Assembly: GCA_015521775.1 (NCBI GenBank)
Contig: WANN01000040.1
Span: 22,129 to 86,128, forward strand
Source: Thermoproteaceae archaeon
Lineage (GTDB): Archaea; Thermoproteota; Thermoprotei; Thermoproteales; Thermoproteaceae
Length of the DNA: 64,000 nucleotides
Direction of reading: 5' to 3'
In this document: in pieces, positions 59,541 through 64,000 of the stretch
Layout: the number at the start of each line of letters is the position of its first letter
Position numbering within the stretch: position 1 is the first letter of the stretch
Program-made: the position numbers and the translations under genes
Notes under the pieces: model-generated
The model's input: the letters and a program-made list of their open reading frames with translations, nothing else
Databases searched by the model: none
What the model was told of the DNA's origin: nothing

Positions 59541-60274
59541 TGCTGCTGATAAAGTTGGGCGGCAGCGCAATAACGGAGAAGTCGAGGCCCATGGCGTTCA
59601 AAAGCGGCAAGGTGAAGGGGATAGCGCGCATGATATTGGGCGAGGCCGCGGTTGTGCTGCATGGAGGCGGCTCCTTTGCCCATTACGTGGCCGAAAAGTA
59701 CTACGGCTCGGATGAGTGGGAGCCAAAGGGGGTTGCGTTGACCAAGATGGCCGTGCTCCGCATTTCGTCGCTTGTGGTTGGGGAGCTCGCGGAAGGCGGC
59801 GTAACGCCCATCCCTATACAGCCGAGCGATATATACATTGGCAGGGTGCTCTATAATAGGGCGCCCATAGACGCCGCACTTTCCCGCGGCCTCGTCCCGG
59901 TGCTATACGGCGATGTGGTTCCCTCGCCACGCGGGTATGTTATAATAAGCGCCGATGACATAGCGGTCGACATAGCCAGCCTCTACAGGCCCCACGTAGC
60001 CATTTTCCTAATGGACGTCGATGGGGTGTACACGGCGCCCCCAGGCACGCCTGGCGCCAGGAAGATGGCGGTGCTGGACGTGGAGAAGCTGCACGCTGCG
60101 AAGACGGGGTTCGACGTCACTGGAGGCATAATTAAGAAGGTCCAGGCGGCCCTGGCCATAGCGGCGGCCGGGATACCAGTGTACCTTTGTTCAATAGACG
60201 ACGTGGAGTCGCTGGAGGCGGTCCTGCGGGGCGGCCAAGGCCACAACTGCACGTATGTCCCCCCTTCCTCATGA
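59540..60274 (+). CDS. isopentenyl phosphate kinase
   Basis: This 244-residue enzyme of the amino acid kinase fold phosphorylates isopentenyl phosphate to IPP, the last step of the archaeal mevalonate route. It shows LLIKLGGSAITEK, the catalytic His loop LHGGGSFAHYVAEKY, VPVLYGDVV, ISADDIAVDIA, and GVYTAPP. The TGATG overlap with the prenyl synthase gene makes their products available together. It overlaps the convergent aldolase gene by 6 nt. The length and motifs are typical. Confidence 0.92.
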   Translation: MLLIKLGGSAITEKSRPMAFKSGKVKGIARMILGEAAVVLHGGGSFAHYVAEKYYGSDEWEPKGVALTKMAVLRISSLVVGELAEGGVTPIPIQPSDIYIGRVLYNRAPIDAALSRGLVPVLYGDVVPSPRGYVIISADDIAVDIASLYRPHVAIFLMDVDGVYTAPPGTPGARKMAVLDVEKLHAAKTGFDVTGGIIKKVQAALAIAAAGIPVYLCSIDDVESLEAVLRGGQGHNCTYVPPSS

Positions 60275-61186
60275 GGGCGGTCTGGCGGCCATGTCTATTA
60301 CACCCCTAACAAGTTTAGCGGCCTCGCTAGGCGTGCCCCTCCGGGGGAACAATATGTTGCGTCCAACAACGGCGCCGACCACGTTGGGGCCGGCACGAAG
60401 CGCGTCGGCCAGTTCCTCGGCGAACCTTTCCACGTCCCCGCTTCCGCCGCCCAAGAGCAGAATGGGTAGCGTGGTGGACCTCGCGACGAGGGCGAAGTTA
60501 TTTACATAGGGCACCTTAAGCGTATACCTTGTCGTATCCCAGCCAAGCCCAGCAGCCACGTTAACCGCGCCCGCAAGTCCGTAGGGGTCCCCAGCGAACC
60601 TGTATGATGCCCCGTCCCACTTGACGGGGAAAACCTCCACCATTAGGGGTACGCCCAGCTCAGCGCAACGCCTCGCAACGTCGGCCACGTAGCTGATTGT
60701 GTTGGCCGTGTCGCGTGACCCAACGTCGATCCTTAGAAGCACCTTTGCCCCGTCGAGCCCCAGCCTATGTATGTCGTCCGGGGTATACGCCGTCACCCTG
60801 TCGTCGAGCTCGAAAACCGCGCCCGCAAGTCCGCCCCTGTTGACCGTGCCTATCAACACGATCCCGTCCAGCAGCCCCTCGCCCACCGATTCGCGCAGAT
60901 AGGCGCTGTAGTACAGCAGATCGTCCAATAGGTCTGGAGACGCCAGAATGCCGTCTATCGCACCGCTGCGCACCACCTCGACGACCCTTCTCAGGAGCTC
61001 TTCTCTATTCAACATGGCGTACCTGTCGTCGCCGACTGAGAAGCTCATGCGCGCCGTATGGTCCACGGCAAGTATGAGTACCCCACTGCGTTTATGGCTG
61101 GGCCTCCTACGCCTCTGTAGTTCCCTACGGGCCGCGGAGGGGTCCTCGAGGCGGAGCCTCACGGCTATGTCGTATGGCGACGTCAT
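60269..61186 (-). CDS. Cgl0158-like class I aldolase, candidate DKGP aldolase of inositol catabolism
   Basis: This 305-residue TIM-barrel protein looks like the LacD/DhnA-related Cgl0158 family found in actinobacterial iol clusters. It has LILAVDHTARMSFSVGDDRYAMLNREELL-like order, SPDLLDDLLYY, TVNRGGLAGAVFELDDRVT, GAKVLLRIDVG with a candidate Schiff-base Lys, RYTLKVPYV, and a phosphate-binding GAVVGRNILFP. It lies 2 nt after an IolE-like gene. The family's role as 2-deoxy-5-keto-gluconate-6-phosphate aldolase has been suggested by context; here it would produce DHAP and malonic semialdehyde. The family call is firmer than the substrate. Confidence 0.75.
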   Translation of the reverse strand: MTSPYDIAVRLRLEDPSAARRELQRRRRPSHKRSGVLILAVDHTARMSFSVGDDRYAMLNREELLRRVVEVVRSGAIDGILASPDLLDDLLYYSAYLRESVGEGLLDGIVLIGTVNRGGLAGAVFELDDRVTAYTPDDIHRLGLDGAKVLLRIDVGSRDTANTISYVADVARRCAELGVPLMVEVFPVKWDGASYRFAGDPYGLAGAVNVAAGLGWDTTRYTLKVPYVNNFALVARSTTLPILLLGGGSGDVERFAEELADALRAGPNVVGAVVGRNILFPRRGTPSEAAKLVRGVIDMAARPPS

Positions 61187-61188
61187 CT

Positions 61189-61929
61189 CTAGACAAGGGA
61201 CACCAGGTAATTATATGCTTCCCTTGCCACGTCCAAGGGCGCGGCCCCTTCAAGCGCCTCCACCTCCACCATGAGGCTTCCACTATAGCCCGCAGCGTCG
61301 AGGGCCCTTATGATGCTGCCGAAGTCCAGCACGCCCCTCCCAACGTTGACGAAGTCCCTCCGGAACCTCACCTTGTGCTTGGGCATCCTGCCCTTCAAGT
61401 CCTTTAGGTGTACTAGGGCCACCCTGTCGCCGTAGGACGAGATGAACCCCTCTATGTCCATGCCGGCGGCAACGCCGTGTGCCGTGTCAAGGCACAGCCT
61501 CAAACCCTGCACATGTTCGAGGGCCATGCCGATCTGCCCCTCGTCTTCGAAACAAGTCCTAAGATGATTGTGGAGTGCTGCCACCACGCCGTGTTGGGAT
61601 GCAAGCCGCGTGAACTCGGCTAGCCCCTCTAGCGCCCTGTCACAGTCCCGTTCCCTCACGACGACCCACAGTATAGGCGTGCCGGACTCCCTGGCCCATA
61701 CGACGTCCTCCCTCTTCATGGGGCTGTACGACCCGGCGTTTGAGATGCCTGTCCTGGCCAGTATGTTTCCGAGTCTGCGGGGGTTTGTCAGGAGGGGCCT
61801 GGGCAACAGTCTCTTCTCGATACCAACCCCGTTGTACCCCGCCTCCCTTATTTCGGCCAGAACCTTGAGGAAACCGGACACGGTCCTCTGCTTTCCCCAG
61901 GGCATGGTGGTTATGGATATGTTCCTCAC
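61189..61929 (-). CDS. IolE/IolI-like TIM-barrel isomerase, candidate inosose dehydratase
   Basis: This protein of about 246 residues belongs to the AP-endonuclease-2/xylose-isomerase-like barrel family, which includes IolE (inosose dehydratase) and IolI. The metal ligands are visible: Glu in YNGVGIEKR, the His pair in VAALHNHLRTCFED, Asp/His in LCLDTAHGVAAG, LVHLKDLKG, and the final Glu in MVEVEALEG. The open frame runs to 62337, but that part is a shadow of the plus-strand DsrE gene. GTG 61929, with a minus-strand TATA-like aaatttttag (61950-61960), is the likely start; ATG 61905 is an alternative. It is co-transcribed with the aldolase gene. Confidence 0.72.
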   Translation of the reverse strand: MRNISITTMPWGKQRTVSGFLKVLAEIREAGYNGVGIEKRLLPRPLLTNPRRLGNILARTGISNAGSYSPMKREDVVWARESGTPILWVVVRERDCDRALEGLAEFTRLASQHGVVAALHNHLRTCFEDEGQIGMALEHVQGLRLCLDTAHGVAAGMDIEGFISSYGDRVALVHLKDLKGRMPKHKVRFRRDFVNVGRGVLDFGSIIRALDAAGYSGSLMVEVEALEGAAPLDVAREAYNYLVSLV

Positions 61930-62011
61930 ACCTGTACTATGGGCGAACCCTAAAAATTTGTTCGCATTGTCGCGGAACAAGGTTTTAAACGTAGGGGGCC
62001 CAAGGTTGGCC
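61930..62011. promoter_or_regulatory. divergent promoter between the IolE-like and DsrE-like genes
   Basis: This 82-nt gap has a minus-strand A/T core (61950-61960) about 25 nt before GTG 61929, and a plus-strand ggttttaaac (61981-61990) about 25 nt before ATG 62012. Both genes therefore have separate leaderless promoters. No clear operator repeat is seen. Confidence 0.45.
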
Positions 62012-62347
62012 ATGGGTGGGAAATGCCTGATCATTGTCTCCAGCGATAACAGGGATAAGATAGGCGCCGCGCTCATGTTCGCGTACAATGCTGCCCGGTA
62101 CAGGTGGCTGGACGACGTCAAGGTCGTGTTCTTCGGCCCCTCGGAAAACCTGATAGCTGAAGGCGACAGCGAGGTGCTTAGGTGGCTTGACGCGCTGAGG
62201 GAACTGGGGGTAAGCTTTACCGCCTGTAAACGATATGCAGAAGACAAGGGCATCCTGGAGAAGGTGTCCGTGCGCTCTCCCCTCGAATATGTAGGCTCCG
62301 TAATAGCTGGCCTAGTTTCGGAAGGGTATGTGCCCATGGTGTTCTAA
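62012..62347 (+). CDS. DsrE/DsrF-like small protein
   Basis: This 111-residue protein begins GGKCLIIVSSDNRDKIGAAL and continues DDVKVVFFGPSENLIAEG, with one Cys in SFTACKRYAED. The pattern is that of DsrE-like proteins, where such a Cys may carry sulfur. No dsr or tus genes are near, so its partner is unknown. It starts by a leaderless transcript from ATG 62012 and its stop overlaps the HAD gene start by 1 nt (TAATG). They are probably co-transcribed. Confidence 0.72.
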   Translation: MGGKCLIIVSSDNRDKIGAALMFAYNAARYRWLDDVKVVFFGPSENLIAEGDSEVLRWLDALRELGVSFTACKRYAEDKGILEKVSVRSPLEYVGSVIAGLVSEGYVPMVF

Positions 62348-62982
62348 TGATCGTGGCTTTCGACATATATGGCACTCTCCTCGACGTGACGTCCCTGACG
62401 CGCCCCCTATCCCGTTACACGGATAGGCCCTCCGAGTTCCTGGCACTGTGGCGCGTAAAGCAGTTGGAGTACGCCTTCATGTATGCGGCCATGGGCAAGT
62501 ACGAGCCGTTCTCATCGATCACCAGGCGTGCATTGACGTACACTGCACGTAGGATGGGCGTGACGCTGACAGGGAAAGAGGTGGAGGAACTTGTCGAGGC
62601 GTGGACCGTGTTGGAGCCGTATCCAGACGTAGAGGCCCTCGGGACCATTAAGGGGCACAGGCTGGTCGCCTTGACCAACGGCGATAGGGACATGGTGAAC
62701 AAGACGCTTGACCGTACCGGGGTAGGCAAGTATCTGGACGGCGTATACACCTCGGACATGGCGGGGACCTTCAAGCCCAGTCCCCGCATATATAGGCTTG
62801 TCGAAGAGGGGTCGCTGCTGGTTTCCTCGAATCCCTGGGACGTCGCCGGGGCGCATCACGCCGGCTTACGCACGTGTTACCTCGACAGACATGGGCTTCC
62901 CATGGAGGAGCTTGACGTAAGGCCAACTATAGTGGTTAAGAGTCTGTACGAGCTGCGTGACGCCCTTCGCGGACTCACATGA
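62347..62982 (+). CDS. HAD-superfamily hydrolase (haloacid dehalogenase type II-like)
   Basis: This 211-residue HAD enzyme has motif I FDIYGTLLD, motif II VALTNGD, motif III Lys in GTFKPSPRIY, and the late SSNPWDVAGAHHAGL. The cap region FLALWRVKQLEYAFMYA resembles L-2-haloacid dehalogenases. The SNPWD phrase matches the SsN-x-x-D motif of that group. Natural substrates are not clear; small phosphorylated or halogenated acids are possible. The 3' end overlaps the convergent gene by 8 nt. Confidence 0.85.
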   Translation: MIVAFDIYGTLLDVTSLTRPLSRYTDRPSEFLALWRVKQLEYAFMYAAMGKYEPFSSITRRALTYTARRMGVTLTGKEVEELVEAWTVLEPYPDVEALGTIKGHRLVALTNGDRDMVNKTLDRTGVGKYLDGVYTSDMAGTFKPSPRIYRLVEEGSLLVSSNPWDVAGAHHAGLRTCYLDRHGLPMEELDVRPTIVVKSLYELRDALRGLT

Positions 62983-63325
62983 GGCTCCGTACCCTGACCA
63001 GTTTCCGGGATATGAGCCCCATGAGGCAGCTCGGCAGTATGCCGGTCCCAATAACGTAGTTTGCCAGGTCCTCAACGAGCCGACACTTGTCGTCACCAGT
63101 TTTCCTGCACAGATCGACTAGGTACATGGTGCGGCGCTCAAAGAGTCTGCGCGTCATCCTTATCCTTCGGCATGCGTGGTCGTACGTCCATCCCCTTTCA
63201 AGGTCCCTTATATGCAGATACATGTGGGCTGCCGCTTTCCCAAAATCCATGGGGCCGCTCGCCACGTAGAGCCCCTCGAATCTGGCGTAGCAACTGCGGG
63301 GCCCAGAATATATCGACGCCTCCAT
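62975..63325 (-). CDS. small hypothetical helical protein (116 aa)
   Basis: I do not recognise this protein. It begins MEASIYSGPRSCYARFEG and is mainly helical and basic (RRIRMTRRLFERRTMYLVD), with five Cys. The frame extends to 63616 but that part is a shadow of the gene at 63405. A minus-strand TATA-like atattttag (63350-63358) supports ATG 63325. It converges on the HAD gene. The basic character could suit nucleic-acid binding, which is a guess. Confidence 0.6.
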   Translation of the reverse strand: MEASIYSGPRSCYARFEGLYVASGPMDFGKAAAHMYLHIRDLERGWTYDHACRRIRMTRRLFERRTMYLVDLCRKTGDDKCRLVEDLANYVIGTGILPSCLMGLISRKLVRVRSLM

Positions 63326-63404
63326 AATATGCGGTTTCCAGAATACTAAAATATGGCACGGATAAGTAGGGGATTCATTAATAAACTGGTTCCCCTTAAC
63401 CATA

Positions 63405-63686
63405 GTGGAAGTTATAGTCTCCCAAATAGAGGATGCCATAGGCCAAGCATGCACCAAGAAATGTATAAGTTGCGAGGAGCTATTCGCCACGGTTGAGGAG
63501 GCCATAATATATCTACACACTATGATGGACAAGGAGCGCGCACTGCGAGGCGCGCTGGAGGCTATAAAACGCAAATTGTCGTCCATGGCCAAAGTGGCCA
63601 AGGATAGGAACTGCATGGAGGATTACGCCAATCTCAGTCGTGCCGCAAGGGAGCTTAAACGCCTCATAGCGCAGCTCGTCCAGTGA
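63405..63686 (+). CDS. small helical hypothetical protein (93 aa)
   Basis: This 93-residue protein starts at GTG 63405 and is almost all helix, with Cys residues in ACTKKCISCEEL and NCMEDYANL. It resembles a helical bundle. No family is recognised. A TATA-like ttaataaac (63376-63385) lies about 24 nt upstream. It is divergent from the basic protein at 62975-63325 and precedes the cytochrome gene by 39 nt on the same strand. Confidence 0.6.
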   Translation: MEVIVSQIEDAIGQACTKKCISCEELFATVEEAIIYLHTMMDKERALRGALEAIKRKLSSMAKVAKDRNCMEDYANLSRAARELKRLIAQLVQ

Positions 63687-63725
63687 GCCGAGGTAATCCT
63701 TTAATAACGTAATATTCGTAACGTT

Positions 63726-64000
63726 ATGAAGCTAGTCACATATCTGCTCGTATTATCGATCATAGTAATCGTGGTATTGGCGGGCGTATCGCTCTATTCC
63801 GTTGGTCCGCCGCCCCAACAAGTAGAGGAAGGGGTACAGGAGACCCCGAGGCCGCAGGAGGCGCCGCCTGCCGGTGTTCCTGAGATTGTGTATGATGAGA
63901 ATTTGGCTGGTGTGGGGCTTGAGGTGTTTAGGTCTGTGGGTTGTGTGGCTTGTCATGCGGTTAGGTCTATTGGCGTGTCTGGGCCTCCTGTGGGGCCTGA
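63726..64000 (+). CDS. membrane-anchored cytochrome c, 3'-truncated
   Basis: The protein starts with a membrane anchor (LVTYLLVLSIIVIVVLAGVSL), has a Pro/Glu-rich linker, and then GLEVFRSVGCVACHAV with the CXXCH heme-binding site. It is cut by the right edge. It should be an extracytoplasmic electron carrier, possibly serving the nitrate reductase or a terminal oxidase. From about 63885 onward, third positions change markedly to T/G (gtg, gtt, ttt, ggt), unlike the GC-rich usage before, which suggests that the heme domain has a different origin. Confidence 0.82.
   Translation, partial: MKLVTYLLVLSIIVIVVLAGVSLYSVGPPPQQVEEGVQETPRPQEAPPAGVPEIVYDENLAGVGLEVFRSVGCVACHAVRSIGVSGPPVGP

Noticed and set aside
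61930..62337. N-terminal extension of the IolE-like frame
   Set aside because: It is antisense to the DsrE-like gene, Ser/Thr rich, and precedes the natural barrel start. A promoter core at 61950-61960 places the start at GTG 61929.
63326..63616. N-terminal extension of the 116-residue protein
   Set aside because: It is antisense to the gene at 63405 and a TATA-like element supports ATG 63325.
1..64000. tRNA or rRNA genes
   Set aside because: I read the gaps for T-loop and anticodon-arm patterns and found none convincing. Intron-split archaeal tRNAs could escape notice by eye, so a covariance-model search would be decisive.

Overview
The window looks like the chromosome of a GC-rich, probably hyperthermophilic crenarchaeon of the Thermoproteales type (Thermoproteota). 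Supporting signs are: an archaeal histone, a PaREP1-family relic, two DUF973 membrane proteins, an aKMT-like crenarchaeal lysine methyltransferase, a HerA ATPase, an archaeal isoprenoid set (polyprenyl diphosphate synthase plus isopentenyl phosphate kinase), and heavy use of AGG and ATA codons. Most genes have an A/T-rich TATA-like box about 25 nt upstream of the start codon, so transcripts appear largely leaderless. I used that spacing to choose starts where the longest open frame begins too early. The species cannot be named from the sequence alone.

Layout. 0-7 kb: the end of a CCG-domain Fe-S reductase, a type I phosphodiesterase, two related ribbon-helix-helix regulators, a fused 3-hydroxyacyl-CoA dehydrogenase/enoyl-CoA hydratase with an acyl-CoA dehydrogenase, and APS kinase. 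7-12 kb: large membrane and surface proteins. 12.3-20 kb: a respiratory nitrate reductase locus (Tat-exported NarG, NarH, a membrane-anchored heme-b-type subunit, divergent NarJ and a cysteine-containing HTH protein). A strong palindrome lies between narJ and narG. 20-26.7 kb: beta-rich and DUF973 proteins, a 57-residue CDGSH protein, a TGT-like enzyme, HerA and MetE.

26.7-37.4 kb: a myo-inositol catabolic locus (IolB, IolC, IolD, IolG) with a glycerophosphodiesterase and a complete CUT1 ABC importer. The two steps missing here, inosose dehydratase (IolE-like) and a Cgl0158-like DKGP aldolase candidate, form a separate two-gene operon at 60.3-61.9 kb. Together they could convert imported inositol, perhaps arriving as glycerophosphoinositol, to DHAP and malonic semialdehyde. 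No malonic semialdehyde dehydrogenase is present.

37.5-49 kb is an accessory-looking stretch: a HEPN/MNT pair, an amidohydrolase, a frameshifted ATPase, an isolated NuoD, a small LSm-like protein, an AT-rich islet with an orphan membrane protein, a DUF3800 gene preceded by two identical 36-nt hairpin repeats, an intact ATPase with a nuclease-like C-terminus, a PaREP1 pseudogene and a glycosyltransferase. 49-55 kb: histone, aKMT-like methyltransferase, a free-standing ThrRS editing domain, then a surface cluster (metalloprotease-like, PrsW-like and zinc-ribbon membrane proteins). 55-60 kb: nucleotidyltransferase, ThiL, YjbQ, DUF92, prenyl synthase and IPK. 62-64 kb: DsrE-like, HAD, two small proteins and the start of a membrane-anchored cytochrome c. 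I saw no rRNA, tRNA, intact insertion sequence or CRISPR array.
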